NCBI RefSeq assembly: GCF_036785885.1 | Contig: NC_092329.1 | Span: 930,001 to 994,000 of the forward strand | From: Coffea arabica | Taxonomy: Eukaryota; Streptophyta; Magnoliopsida; Gentianales; Rubiaceae | Direction: 5' to 3' | DNA length: 64,000 nt | Shown: piece by piece, positions 1 through 12,715 of the stretch | Layout: each line of letters opens with the position of its first letter | How positions within the stretch are numbered: the stretch's first letter is position 1 | Notes under the pieces: generated by a model | Seen by the model: only the letters and a program-made list of their open reading frames with translations | Databases searched by the model: none | Told to the model about the DNA's origin: nothing | Position numbers and translations under genes: made by a program

Positions 1-1478
1 AGCAGATAATTACATGAATTCTGAGTTTCTTTGCAATAACAGGCAGAGTATACATTACTAAGTACATCCATCATCCTAGCACTTACAATGACTTCGTCAA
101 GCAACTCATAGACGAGAACAAAATTTTTGCGCAGTGAATCTTCACTAAGCACACCAAGATAATCTTTGATGACACGCGCAATCCTCTGTAAAAGCTCCAA
201 AACCAGAGAAGGCGAGGTATTTGTTCTCATGGTCGCAACAAACAGCAGACCAACCACCTTAACATGGAAGTAGTTTACACCGTCCACGTTCTATTCATGT
301 AAGAAAAGTAACATCATTAGCTTGCACTGTTCAGAAACAGTTAGACGCTAATAACAAAAGCATGCCAGAAAAAAACATGAGAAGAATGATAACCAAGGTA
401 CACAAAAAAACATATATGCCACCTGTAGGTAACAGATATCCATCATTTTCAGAATTACATTCTTCCAGTTGAAATAACACTACTAGTGAATAAACAAGGT
501 CAGCATTACTTCTTTTTTCTTGTTAAAGGAGGTACTTTGTGCATGTTGTTACCAACCTTTGCTAATTTCAGAAGCAAAAGTACTCTAATACAGAAAAAGG
601 ATTTCGTCTCTTGGGTCCCCCAGAGGTGTCAGAATTTCTAAAGTACTCTAATACAATCCTTTATACAGATAAATATCACACTTACAAGCAGTTCCACACG
701 GAAACAAAATACCTACAAAGACAGGTGGAGCCTCCTCTTCGGCATCTTCACTCCAAAACTTTACTTTGCGGAAGAAAATCTCTGCACTCCCTTTTTGCAC
801 ATCACCACGATCTGAATTCATTCACATAATCTTAGCAAGAAAGAAGTGACAATCTGATAAATACAATTTAAAAGTGCAAGTATATTCATATTTGTAACAT
901 ATAATATCAGTCGCCCCTATTACGTGAGTTCAGGCATTCCCCAGGGTCTGGCCACAATGAGCTTAATTGTTTATCATTCGATAAAAGTTCCAAAAGAGCT
1001 AACCAGAAAATTAGAATCAAATTAAATCATGGAATAGCGAAAAAAGATATAGTACTCTTTAACAAATAGGAAAAAGTAGAATCATGGGAGTACTTATTTG
1101 CTTACGCTATTCAGTGAATCAAGCATTAACATAGAAAAATGAAATATCCAAAAATTACGAAACAAAGAACAAGGAAATTTGCGTCGGCATTGATGGAACT
1201 TGGATTATTGAAACCAAATTCAATTCCCAATTGGCATAACTTTTTTTAGGTAAGTACACAATTAGCATACATACAGGCAGAATCGCACTGATTAGCATCT
1301 ATAATCGATAGAGATATGAAAATTCGAAGCTAAAGAGTTAATAATGAGATCTGCAACGAACATTCTGATTTCAAAGTTTTCGAGAGACGCATGTATAGAG
1401 AGAATAGAGGGGGAACTCACAGTCGCGAAAGACGATGTTATCGCCTCTTTGCGAGAGGACGAAGAACTGAGAGATCAT
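1..1478 (-). CDS. AP4M: AP-4 complex subunit mu, 5' part (runs off left edge)
   Basis: Medium (mu) chain of the AP-4 adaptor complex, which sorts cargo at the trans-Golgi network. Three coding exons are visible: 1421-1478, 717-811 and 87-290. They join in frame to 119 residues. Exon 1 begins MISQFFVLSQRGDN and ends at donor GTGAGT. Exon 2 starts after TTCAG and restores the R-D-Y-R-G-D stretch across the junction, then reads KGSAEIFFRKVKFW. Exon 3 starts NVDGVNYFHVK and includes RIARVIKDYLGVL, then ends at donor GTAAGT. This is the conserved N-terminal longin-like mu domain, which packs against the large and small subunits. The C-terminal cargo-binding MHD lies outside the window; positions 1-86 are intron. 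The start codon at 1478 is the only ATG that gives the family N-terminus. Identification is from remembered plant AP-4 mu sequence and is strong; nothing appears broken. Confidence 0.93.
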
Positions 1479-1921
1479 CACCACCAGTGCACCACCACCA
1501 CTTACTGGACGCTTCCGATTGGGAGCTTCGAAGCTTTTTCAGCTTTAATTCCTATCGGGTCGGGTCAACCTGATTTCCTGTCTGCACTGAATAGTACGGT
1601 ACCACTCCACTTATAGGGACAACTGAGAAATTCAGCGAGACGACGTCGTCTATATTTCTCTTTCTTTCTTTCTTTTTTTTTTGACTAGAGGATTTGTGAG
1701 TAAATTCAGCTAGACCAACGTGGCATACATCCTAAAAGGTATAAAAAGGGGAGTATGAATATGAGCAGCAGTAATGGTAATGGCACCATGACTAGGTGGC
1801 TAAATTTGGAATTTCACCTTAACATATTAGTATTGTACAGATTGAGTTGGGTTGGTGGAACATTGGTCTTGTTGCCTTACTACGTGGAAGCAATTGGAGG
1901 CTGGTGAAGTTGCATGTCATT
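1479..1921. other. AP-4 mu upstream region
   Basis: This is the 5' leader and promoter side of the AP-4 mu gene, read on the minus strand. It holds a short CTTT-type pyrimidine tract near 1660-1681 and a TATAAAAAGG-like string near 1740 on the plus strand. No ORF with coding character was seen. It ends at the left terminus of the transposon starting about 1922. Confidence 0.5.
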
Positions 1922-2348
1922 TAGGGTTCGTTTGGTTCCCCATAGAATTGGGGTTTAGAATTGGAATTGGGGTCCCAATTCCAATTCTTCAGTTTGGACA
2001 CCGGCAATGCCAGAGAATTAGAATTCAATTTGAATTCTACGAGCCATCAATTCCACAAATTCAATTCTTTGGTAAGACCTAAGAATTACAATTCCAATTC
2101 CATAATTTCACCTCCTATTCGGGTTAGTACGCGGATCGTAATGGGTAAAAAATTAAAATCGGGTCAACTATGTGAGCAGCCCTCTCTCGCGATCTAATTA
2201 GTCACTTTTCCTCAACCGCAAGTGCTTCTTCTGTGCGTCATCCCCTTCACCGCCACCCTAACATTTTGTCTCTTCCACCACCGTCTCCGGCATCGCTCTG
2301 CCACGCATCTACCCATCACTTCAGCAATCGCAAGACTGCTCCAAACTG

Positions 2349-2445
2349 GGTTCTTCAGTCCGGAAGGTAACAACTAAAAGCTCTCCTTTGCCTTCGATTT
2401 TTAACTTTGCAGCATTGAATATTGAATTCTGAATTTCTTTGACTC
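2349..2445 (+). pseudogene. Captured leader fragment of the Cys-rich protein gene
   Basis: About 97 bp here aligns to 26812-26920 with few mismatches and one short gap. The shared part includes GGGTTCTTCAGTCC, the donor context AAGGTAACA and GCAGCATTGAATATTG. In the gene copy this is the end of a noncoding exon plus about 80 bp of intron, so an unspliced genomic piece was taken. Similarity stops at both sides while the transposon continues. The donor could also be a paralogue elsewhere in the genome. Confidence 0.6.
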
Positions 2446-3126
2446 TAACGGCTATGCCCCTTTCGTGCTCTGATGGCCAGTGATTTGATGTCTCTCAGAT
2501 CGTACCAGTGAATCGGCCCTCTCACCTTACTTCAGTACTTACTACCTGCTTTGGTAATTTGGATGGGGTGGAAGTCCCTGGGATGGCATTTTTGTTTTTG
2601 ATGGCCTTGCATGATTTCAATGGCTCGAGTCTTGCCTTGATGTTTGCCTCTGCCATTCATAAAGTTTAGTTTATTAGTGCATGGTTTCGGTGGTAAGTTT
2701 GCCCTTCGCTAGGTTTTTCATAACTTACTTGGATGCACAGAGTGTAAGAGGAGGAGTAGATTAGTATTTTATCTTACTTGGAAGAAAAAGAAGAAGGAAA
2801 TTGGTCCAGAAACTGATCAAATCACTTTTATGCTGCCTGCAACAAAAGTATTTTCTAACATTTAGACTAGACTGTTTTATGATTTCATTCTGTAAGGGAG
2901 GCCTACCTCATCGAAAATTTTGTTGAAAACTTCTTATGTTACATGGTCACATATATAAACTTAAAAACTTACATCGAACCAAATGCTTTGGGTCCAAAAT
3001 GGAAGATAGGAAGAAGGTGTGGAAAATACAAAAAATCAGATTCAGTTTACCATGTACTTTTAGGAATTGGCATTAGGTTACTGAAATTTTGTCATTACTC
3101 CCTCAACCATTTAAACATTAAAGGAA

Positions 3127-3155
3127 AGAAATTGGAACCGGAGGCTCCACAATGT
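3127..3155 (+). repeat. 29-bp direct repeat, copy 1
   Basis: A 29-bp string beginning AGAAATTGGAACCGG and ending TCCACAATGT is identical to 3781-3809, 654 bp downstream within the same transposon. The flanks differ, which suggests two independent captures or an internal duplication rather than a simple tandem array. Confidence 0.8.
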
Positions 3156-3780
3156 TGTCAAATTTGGTGCCCAATTTGACAAAGCCGGTACATCTACATG
3201 TTGGTAAACAGAGGAAGGATCATGGATGGTTTGGACTCAGAATTCTATATTGATACTCGTCCAAGCATGAGTGATGCTGAGGACGCATAGATTACTGTTA
3301 TCGTTTATTGTACATGTTAGATAATGTAGTGAATTTGGAGAACCTTGGCTTCCAGTCAATAGATAAGTCCTGTGTATGTACGTTGTCGCAGTTATTCAAC
3401 TAGAGTTTGATATATAGATGTATGCTAAAATAGTTTTACCAGCAATTACCAAGGTCTTTTATATTTTAACTGGTGCTTGAGACTTCTTTGAAGTTGTTAA
3501 TTCACATATGCATGAAGGTCATTAAGTAAAAATTTGATTTTTGCCTGCAGCTTGGATGTTTGGCATGCTTTGAGCACTTAAATCCACTTTCTACTGACTT
3601 ATCCTTTGTCTTCTGCATTTTGAGTGATTTAGTAATCTCTCTTTCTGTCAATGTTCACTTGAGCTCTTTGATATATATGGTCTCTTTTTGGGGGAAAATG
3701 AACGACATCATACTACTGCTTGAATGGATATGGAATTCAAAATACAGGGGTCATTACTGACTTCCAGTTTGATTGGTGAC

Positions 3781-3809
3781 AGAAATTGGAACCGGAGGCT
3801 CCACAATGT
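3781..3809 (+). repeat. 29-bp direct repeat, copy 2
   Basis: Identical to 3127-3155. It lies inside the same chimeric transposon, directly after AGTTTGATTGGTGAC. Confidence 0.8.
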
Positions 3810-5216
3810 AGTCTTGTTTCTAGAAAGAAAGCTTTGTCGGGACTTTTCTGTTTCTTTCTTTTGTTGCAGTGTGCTGGATAGATTTCTAAAATTGAATTGG
3901 ATAGATTTCAATTGTTGAAGGGATTTGACTTACTTATGAATGACAGGACAAAGTATGACACTTTTTCTGGTCTCGGAGATGACTTAAAAAAGGATTGGCT
4001 ATTGATGCACATTGGTAATTGATTTTTTTTTTTGGGTAATCTCCAGTTGAAGTTGTTTTTGTAGAAGAAGTTGAGCTGATTGCTGGAAGCCCAAGTAGAG
4101 CAAGTAAAAGTTGTTACTACTCCATCGTGTATCCATGACTTTTTAAATTCTGATGAGTTCTTTTGTCATTTTCTTGTCATTTATTTTTAAGAAAATGAAG
4201 AACATATGGAACAAATAGGAAAAGTTCTTGATTGATTTTCGCCGTCCTGCTTAGTTGAATTCATAAACTCTGCTAAGAATGTCTGAGATCTTTATTTGTG
4301 AGTCAGTCCTGTGCCTTTGGAAGAATAAACCTACTTGTGTGAGACGTAGCTTGCTGTTGAGATGCTGAAATTTGTTTGCATTATCCATGGTATTCACCAA
4401 TATCTGATGTTCTTCATATCTAGGTACTTAAGGTATTGACTTATGGACCAGCATTCTAAGTGCTGGATGTGTCATACCATGGAGCTTGCTGTAGGGTCTT
4501 TAGTTGGGGAGCAGAGCTGTATGCTTTGGGGTCTTCCTTTTTTGTTGCTTCTGGAAAGTAATTGAGATTGTTTCCTTTGTCTGTCAAGTAAACTGAATTT
4601 ATTTGTTGAGAATGTTAATTAAATTGTTTTACAAACGTACTATTTGAGTTAATTAGTGACTAATTCAATGTCCAATATTCTACCATGTTTTAAGAAATAT
4701 GCTAGTGTCATTGGGGATTTACTTTTAAGGGGGTGAGGTCCAATTTTGGTTGGATGCCAATATCTATACCATCTGGAAATGTTCACCAAATAAATTGATA
4801 TGAGAGTGGGAAAAAATAAATTATTAAAGGCACAAATTGGTTCTTTCTTTTAAATCTTTAGTAAAAATTAGCTAAATGTAAGAAAAAAAGAAATTATTAT
4901 ATAAAAAAGAAAAAAAAAGAAAAATTTTATGTAAGCAAATGTTTCATGAAAACAATTCTAATTCCTAATGAATTCTTCTCTCATACAAACAAAGAATTTG
5001 GAATTTCAAATAAATTCCGTATCAATTCTATACATTTCCCAAACGAAAGAATTGAAATGATTTGGAATTTCAATTCATAGAATTCCAATTCTATAGAATT
5101 TCAATTCTAATTCAATTCTAATTCTGTAGAACCAAACGTAGCCTTAGTGTTTTTTGTCCTGGCAATCTCTTCTTCCCACCTATGTTTAAAACTATGTAGC
5201 CCATCTATGTTTTGTA

Positions 5217-6016
5217 TAGAGGTATCATTGTGATTTGGACGGATTTGGATTGATTAAAATGAGTAATTAGTATAAATAAGTCAATCCATTTATACTCATT
5301 TAATTAGATGGGTATAAATGGATAAGTTAAAAAATGAATTGGGTAATCTAATTATCTATTTATAATCCATTTATTTTAATTTTTGTAAACTCATTTAAAT
5401 TCATTTTTACAAACTAACTTATCAATTTATACTACCCTTTGCACCCATCATTAGTTTTAAATATTTACGTATAATGTTCAATAAGCCAATTATCAATTTT
5501 TTTCCATCTTTACTCTATGTCACAAAATTACATACTATTTAATAATTGAACAATAAGAATATAACAATTTGAATTAAATACTATAAAAGTTAACAGAAAA
5601 ACTTAATCAAAATATTTTGAACCCCTAGCAGTTTTTTCGTATTTAAAATTTTATTTTAAAAAATGTAGGAAAAGAGGCTAAAACTTGTCATAAATTGGTA
5701 ATGCTAAAAAATGAGCAAGTTAACAAACTAAGAAAAAATAAAATGATAAGATAAAACCAACAAATAATAATAATAATGAAACAAAATTAGTTAACATCGT
5801 GACAAAATGAAGAATTTGAAAAAAAAAATGGGTGGGAGAAGACAATACTAAATAGATTAATTGGATTTGATGGGTTATCCAATAATATCGATTTATAAAT
5901 GGATATTATTGGGTAACCTATTTATACCCATATGCAAAAATTGAAGATATCCATATCCATTTATTCATGAGCAGGTATAAATAAATTTAGTTAAATGGGT
6001 TTGTTTGTCACCTATA
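5217..6016. mobile_element. hAT-like MITE
   Basis: An 800-bp AT-rich segment starting TAGAGGTATCA, whose reversed right end starts TATAGGTGACA. The subterminal regions hold inverted copies of ATGGGTATAAATGGAT-type strings. The flanks GTTTTGTA (5209-5216) and ATTTTGCA (6017-6024) match at 6 of 8 positions, which fits an eroded 8-bp hAT target duplication. No coding capacity was seen. Confidence 0.5.
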
Positions 6017-6498
6017 ATTTTGCAATAGCTATTAACATTAGTTTTCTATCATGCAACCATCTACTTTTGCTAAGGTAAATAGTGTTTTTGTCTACGGCTC
6101 TTCGTTTGAGCTTTCCATCCTGTAATAATCAACTTTTGATAACGCACAAACTACTACAAATCAATGTACCTAAGTATTCTGAACTCCACTCTTCCATCAT
6201 CAAATTCACTCACATCCACTCTTAACTCCGTACGCACAACTAACAATGTTATAAAAAACTGGGCACCCTCATGCATCTCATGAGACACAAACAAACTAGT
6301 TGCATCACCAAAAAAGATACAATGTTGATGGGCATCGCGATGGTCCCAAAATCTAAGAGGTATTATATAAGAATTTTTTTAAAAATTTATTATAATATTT
6401 TTTTGAGATTTAATGTATATAAGGTAAAATAGTAATTAATAAATATATTAAAAATTTATTTAAAAAAAATAAAATTATACTTCAGAAAACAGCAATTC
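6017..6498. other. AT-rich intergenic stretch
   Basis: Unremarkable AT-rich sequence between a MITE and the LINE. About 6360-6480 is almost only A and T. No gene or clear repeat boundary was seen. Confidence 0.5.
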
Positions 6499-6515
6499 AA
6501 ACAAGGCTTTAGCTC
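6499..6515. repeat. LINE target-site duplication, left copy
   Basis: The 17 bp AAACAAGGCTTTAGCTC is identical to 12735-12751, immediately after the poly(A) tail of the LINE. The first As of the right copy merge with the tail, so the certain part is ACAAGGCTTTAGCTC. Confidence 0.9.
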
Positions 6516-7099
6516 AACTATTACACACGTTGTCTCTCTCTTTTTGGGAGGTTTCTCTCTCTAGAACAAAGAGCTTTCTCTCCTTAAGGTAGGAGCTTTT
6601 GAATTTTCAAATTGCGCCAACTTCTAAATTGCACCAAATTTCAAACTACACCAACTTTCACACCTTCACCGATCCAATCGCAAAGTCACCACAGTTAAGA
6701 GTGATCATAAACTTAGATCTTCGTGTACCTTTAAATAACTTCCGACCATATAGGAATCGCAGAAATCAAATGAGAGGAAACAAATGAGCTGCATTAATGG
6801 AACTGCATTTATGGGGCAAATAAAGACTCCCTCTGTCAGACAGCAAGTTTGGACATTCATGGCTTGATAACATTAATACTTTTTCTACTTTTTTTTTAGT
6901 TTTATTCTAATCTTACTCCTTCTTGCCTTTAGTCTTCTTCTCATGCAATGATTTTCTCATTGTTTTTTATTTTATTTTTTAACTTTGGTATCTAGTTGCT
7001 ATTTGAAAATCTACGACTTTGACTGTGTAATCCATAGGTTGGATCTCATCTTTAGACATCACTGATAGTTGTATTGGGGACATTTGAAAGACCTTAGAA

Positions 7100-8386
7100 A
7101 TGGCAGACGACCTCACTTATGCTTTCACAAGATTTGACCTAAACCCAGAGGAAGAGGAAGGAGTCGACCTGAGCTTAGCAGATATCCAACAAAGTGTAGA
7201 GGAGTGCCAACTAAGTCTGCTGGATGAAGTTATTGGGAAAAAGATTACAAATTTCACAGGGATTAAAAGCTTCACAGCTCATGTGTGGGGATATCCAAGG
7301 AATTTAAAGGTCACAGAACTTAAAGCCAACCTCTTTCAATTTCATTTTGAATCTGAACAATAATGGAAAAAGCCCTATATAGAGGTCCATGGGTCATAGA
7401 CAACCAACTACTGGTTATCAAGCAATAGGAAACTGGGATAGAGAGGAAGGTGGAAATTTTTAACAATGCATACCTATGGGTCCAAATCTGGAACATGCTG
7501 ATCCACTGGATGAGTAAAGCTGTCGGGTTTTAAGATAGGAGAAGTCTTCAAATCTGTAAGGGAAGTCATTATCCTTTCCAGTAGGGGAAAAACACGAAAA
7601 CACATGAAAATTTTTGCTGAGATAGATATAGCAAAACCGCTGGCAAGAGGAACAAGGGTCAAGTTGAATGGGGTACAACAATGGGTTGAATTTAAGTATG
7701 AAAAAATGTCTGAATTTCTGCTATAGGTTTGAAATTATTGGTCATGGTGATAGGAGCTGTAATAGTGAGGGTCTAAATCAACACAACCTAAGAGAAGACC
7801 AATATGGAGCTTGGATGAAGGTTGGGAATATATATATATGGGTTCACCTCCGAGGCAAAGGACAATGGAGCCAAATAAGAAAAGTATGGTGAGTGGAATA
7901 CAACAGGCTAATGGAAAAAATGAAACAAGTCTAAAGGAAGCAAGCAATGACTCTAGGAAAAATAGTAATAGAGGGATCAGATTATGGTAACCCCAACAAA
8001 GGATAGAGGGAATTCTAGTCTTGTTGACATGTTCGGAATACGAAGTGTAGATACGAGAGCAGCAGTGAAGGAAGGGATGGAGGGGTATAAAGAGGGCCAA
8101 AAGGAAAACAAAAAGAACAAAGAAAATAAGAAAGTAATAGGGGAAAAGATTTTAATAGCTCCAATGGAGGGAAAGAGGTAGAAAGAACTGAGGAGATGAT
8201 TCTGGATGTAATAGCACCACTTGAGGGAAAGAAGGAAAAAGAAGGAAATCGGGAAATGATGGAGAATTCAGAAAATAAGAAGAACATAGCTAGGCAAAAA
8301 CAGGTGAACAAGGGTGGACTAGAGTCAAAACAAAAAAAGTTCACAAGAAGAGCAAGAGTACCACTGGAAACTATAAACAACACATA
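7100..8386 (+). pseudogene. LINE ORF1 (gag-like, DUF4283/zinc-knuckle type), broken
   Basis: The first open stretch, 7100-7363, begins MADDLTYAFTRFDLN and continues into an RNA-binding-like region of the DUF4283 kind found in plant L1 ORF1. A second stretch, 7668-7892, holds the zinc-knuckle remnant CLNFCYRFEIIGHGDRSCN; the usual CX2CX4HX4C pattern is only partly kept. The remainder, to about 8386, is Lys/Glu-rich, as is common at the ORF1 C-terminus. The frame changes at least twice. The family role is binding LINE RNA and forming the RNP. The assignment rests on position before ORF2 and on these motifs. Confidence 0.65.
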
Positions 8387-8556
8387 AGTGCCTAAAAAGC
8401 AAGGGGAAAAAGGAAAATCAGTGAGTGGAATGAAGATATGAAGATGCTAGAACTTGGACATGATCAAGAAAAGAACAAGATTCAGAGGGTAGAACTGCAC
8501 ACTTTGTACTAGACAGGGAAATTGGAGGCTATTCCCTTAATGCATCCACAGTCAAA

Positions 8557-11500
8557 ATGAAGGTTGCGGTGTGGAACTGTCGAGGTGCAGGAGGCCCATT
8601 GGCAGTTCTCCAGCTGAAAAAGGTAATCAACCTCTACTCTTCTAGTTTAATTTTTCTTTGTGAAACCAGAAATAAAAAAAATGTTATGGAAAAGATCAGG
8701 AAAAGAATAAATCATGAGAATTGCTTTGTTGTGGATGCTTTGGGTAAGGCTGATGGTCTAACTTTATTTTGGAACAATGAGCTGGATGTGGAGTATGTTA
8801 ATAGTTGGGGTTTTTACATTGAAGCTAAAATTGTGGAAAAAGATAAACAAATCAGTTAGTGGTTCATAGGTGTGTATGCAAGCACTGATGACAAAATAAG
8901 GAAGGAAAAGTGGAGAAATATCAATCAAGAAAAAGGAAAATGGGGAGAAAAGTGGATGATGGCTGGTGATCTAAATGATATACTATCAAATGAGGAACAA
9001 TGGGGTGACAGAAATAGACCTGATAGTAACTTCAAAGACTTTAGAGAGTTCATAGATAGTAATTAACTGATAGACCTTGGTTTTGACGATGTGCCATGGA
9101 CTTGGTCTAACCAATAGGAGGGGGTGGACTTGTTCAGCAAAGACTAGATCGATGCCTAGCAAATCAATGATGGATCCAACATTTTAAGGATGCAAGAAAG
9201 CATCTGATCACTGTATTATGGTAATTGCTACTGAACCAGCTTAGAAGAAATACAAGAGAAGGTTCTATTTTGACCAGAGGTGGACTTATGAGGAGAAACT
9301 AATACAGTGATTTCAAATGTTTGGAAGGAACACCAGCAATGATCCAGGTTTTTTAAAGTGACAAGAAAGATTAAAGCATACAGATTGGCCTTGATGGAAT
9401 GAAGTAGAAAGAAAAGGAACAACTCAGGAAAGATAACATAAAACTTGAAAAAACAAATTGAAGAAGTCAAGCAGAGTGATTTTGGCCAAAAGAAGGACAT
9501 TCTAGATGAACTAAAAGGCAAATTGGGCAAGACATATAGGGATGAGGAAATCTACTGGTCCCAAAAGGCAAGAAGTAAATGGCTAAAGCATGGTGATAAG
9601 AACACTGCTTTCTTTCATGCCTTTGTGAGAATTAGAAGAAGACAGAATAGAATCTCAGGACTGCAAAGAGAGAATGGAAGCTGGTGTGATACAAAGGAAG
9701 AAATGTTCGAAGAGATTAGTAATCATTACAGCAATATTTTCAACACATCACAACCAGATAACATTGATGAGGTTCTTGATAGTATCCCCCATACAATATC
9801 TCAACAGATGAATGAAAATCTGATCAAACCTGTGGATGAAAAGGAAGCCAAAGCTGCAGTATTTTCTATGCATCCAAATAAAGTGCCAGTTCCTAATGGT
9901 AGACATACTGGCATACCATAAATTTGGATGTAGTAAATGCTATCAAGAGCTTTTTTCATAGTGGTTATATGCTGAAAGCAGTCAATGAAACTTTGATAAC
10001 TCTAATCCCTAAAGTGTCTGCTCCTACTAATATTAATTATTATAGGTCAATCAGTCTTTGTAATGTTCTCTTTAAAATTGTTTCCAAAATCCTAAAAAAT
10101 AGGTTGAAAAGGGTACTGTCTAAGTGTACCAATAAAGCTCAATCTGCCTTTGTTCCAAGCAGACAGATTCTGGATAATATTTTTCTATCTTATGAGGTTA
10201 TGCATTTCCTAAAAATTAAAAGAACAGGTAGAATAGGCTTTATGGCTATCAAGCTTGACATGTCCAAAGTATATGACAGAGTGCAGTGGCAATTTCTGGG
10301 AAGCATCATGTTAAAAATGGGATTTTGCCCCATTTGGGTTAGATGGATTATGAATTGTCTCTCTACTGTATCCTACTCTTTTAACCTTAATGGTGAAAAA
10401 GTAGGATATGTCCAACCTAAGAGGGGTATAAGGCAGGGAGACCCATTATCTCCTTACTTATTTTTGTTTGTTGCAGAGGCACTTTCAAACTTGATAAACA
10501 AAGCTATTGCAAACAAGTTGTAGACATGTATCCAAGTAGGGAGAAAGTGTCCTCCCATCACACATTTTTTTTTCGCAGATAATGCTTTGTTGTGCTACAA
10601 GGCCTCAAACTAGGAAGTCTGGAAGGTTAAAGAGATGTTGAACAAATATGCAAAGAACATTTGGACAGCTAATCAACTTTGAAAAATCTGCTATCTACTA
10701 CAGCAGAAACACTGACCTGGACATTAGACAGGAAATATGCAGCATACTTGGAAACCTAAGAGAATCATTCAGTGCGAAGTATCTAGGCCTCCAAATAGTG
10801 ATATGAAGAACAAAGAATCAGGTGTTTGGGGAAGTGAAAGGAAGTGTAATATAGAGACTACAAGGTTGAAAAAGAAACTTGTTGAGCCTAGTTGGGAAAG
10901 AAGTACTGCTGAAATCTGTGATAATGGTCCTCCCAATTTGCACAATGTCTTACTTTAGAATCCCAAAAGAAATGTGTAAAGATATTAGTAAACAAATGGC
11001 AAGGTTTTGGTGGGGGCAGATGAGCATCAAAGGAAAATACATTGGACCAAATGGAGTGCACTTACTGAGGTTAACGGAAAGGGAGGATTAGGCTTCAGGG
11101 ACCTGGAAATGTTCAACACAACGTTACTAGCAAAGCAACTATAGAGAATCATTGCTCAACCTAACAGGCTTGTTAGTAGAGTTATGAGAGCAAAATACAT
11201 GAAAAGAGAACAGGACTGGATGAGGCAAGCTTCTACATCAGCATCATATCTATGAAAGAGCCCACTGAGTGCAAGATTCCTTTTGATAAATGGCATAAAA
11301 AAACAAGTTGGGGATGAGAGTACTATCAAGGTATGGCAAGACAAATGGATACCAGATTCAAGAGATGGTAGAGTGGAACAAGATAGAGCAACAAATGGGG
11401 ACGTCCAATATGTCAAAGATTTGATTAAACAAGGACAATGGGATAAGGAGCTACTGAATAAAATCTTTAGTAGAAAAATGGCCCAAAAGATTGCAAAAAT

Positions 11501-12715
11501 ACCACTCAGTATATACTAAAGAATGGACAGACTAATCTGGAACCACTCAAAAACTATAGAGTACACAGTGAGATCAAGTTATGCACTAGCAAAGGAAATG
11601 GAGGCACAGGCAACAAAAACAGTACAAATCAAGGAGCAGACAAGTAGCCATAACAGGAAGGAAAGTTTGTGAAAAAAAGTGTGGGGAACAAATGTTAAAC
11701 ACAAACTGAAACACTTTATTTGGAAATGTCTGCAAACTGTATTCCAGTCAATGATTTAGTGCACAGAAGAACAGGGAAATGGGACAACATATGCACAAGC
11801 TGTGGGGATGGAATTGAAACTCTAGATCATCTGTTTTTTGAATGTGACTATGCTAAAAAGATTTGGAAACTCGGTCCAATCAGTTGGGATGGATTAATAG
11901 ACTTGCAAGCTTGCTTCTGGAGATGGTAGGAAGGGCTCTTAGAAGCAACTCAAACAGTCAATGGCAAGGAACATATAGAACTAACAATCAAAATCCTTTG
12001 GCAAATCTAGAAAGCAAGGAACAAGATTATTTTCGACAATGCAAAAGTGGAGGAAATCATAGTTGTAAGGAAAGCTCAGCAAAAATGGATAGAATTCAAG
12101 GAAGCTGTGGAACTAAAAGACAGAGCTGGCATTGTTGAAGTAACCCCCAATCAGCATGATAGAAGATGGAAGCCTCCAATAGAAGATGTGTACAAGATAA
12201 ACATCGATGCTGCAATTTCAGCACCGATGATCAGAACTGGTAAAGGAATTGTTGCTAGGAACTGGAAAGGAGAGATCATGAAAATTTGGGCCATAATGGA
12301 AGAAAAGATAGGGGAACCAGAACTAGAGGAGGCTACGGCAATCAAAGCAGCAATGCAGCTAGGAAAAGAAGCAGGTTGGAGGAAGATTGAAATACAATCA
12401 GACTGCAAAAGTGTGATAGACTGCATCCTAACAGTCTTATGCAACAACTGCAACTATGCTGTGATATTGGAGGATATACAAAAGCTGAGGGATTTTTTTA
12501 ATCAATGCAATTTCTCCTTTATATAGAGAGAAGGAAATGAAGTGTGTCATAGGTTAGCAAAATTTACCTTGAAACTAGTTAATGATGTATATTGGAAATC
12601 AAAATTCCCGGATTGGATTAAAGATCTAGCAAGAAGGGATTGTGAGGCAGTTAGGCCTTTTTGTAAAGCATACTTGTATTATCAAGTTTTAAATCAATAC
12701 AAATGTTATTGTTTT
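8557..12715 (+). pseudogene. LINE ORF2 (endonuclease, reverse transcriptase, RNase H), broken
   Basis: The endonuclease runs 8557-9066 with the WNCRG start, the LxETR-like LCETRN and the MAGDLND block; an in-frame stop lies between the fragments 8557-8859 and 8872-9066. The RT fragment 9924-10523 has SLCNVLFKIVSKIL, the QSAFVPSRQILDN block, the polymerase motif A region (KLDMSKVYDRV) and the GIRQGDPLSPYLF block. The catalytic box near 10577 reads FADN instead of FADD, so one metal-binding Asp is lost. The zinc-binding part is at 11720-11929. The RNase H domain (12047-12526) starts INIDAA and holds the ELEEATAIKAA block, and the end reads VCHRLAKF near 12540. There are several frameshifts and stops. 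In intact relatives this protein performs target-primed reverse transcription. Confidence 0.88.

Larger units (their letters stand above)
1922..5146. mobile_element. Chimeric non-autonomous DNA transposon carrying gene fragments
   Basis: The two ends are inverted copies: the left begins TAGGGTTCGTTTGGTTC and the right end, read in reverse, begins TAAGGCTACGTTTGGTTC. Both ends continue into about 150-250 bp of AATTC-rich subterminal repeats (about 1950-2110 and 4950-5125). The interior is not transposase. About 2349-2445 closely matches 26812-26920, the noncoding exon 1 and intron start of the small Cys-rich gene at 27.8 kb. About 2180-2340 resembles a pyrimidine-rich plant leader, and 3205-3290 could be a terminal exon. 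A 29-bp sequence occurs twice inside. No convincing target duplication was found, so the superfamily (hAT-like by its ends) is unproven. That the span is one element is inferred from the paired ends. Confidence 0.55.
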
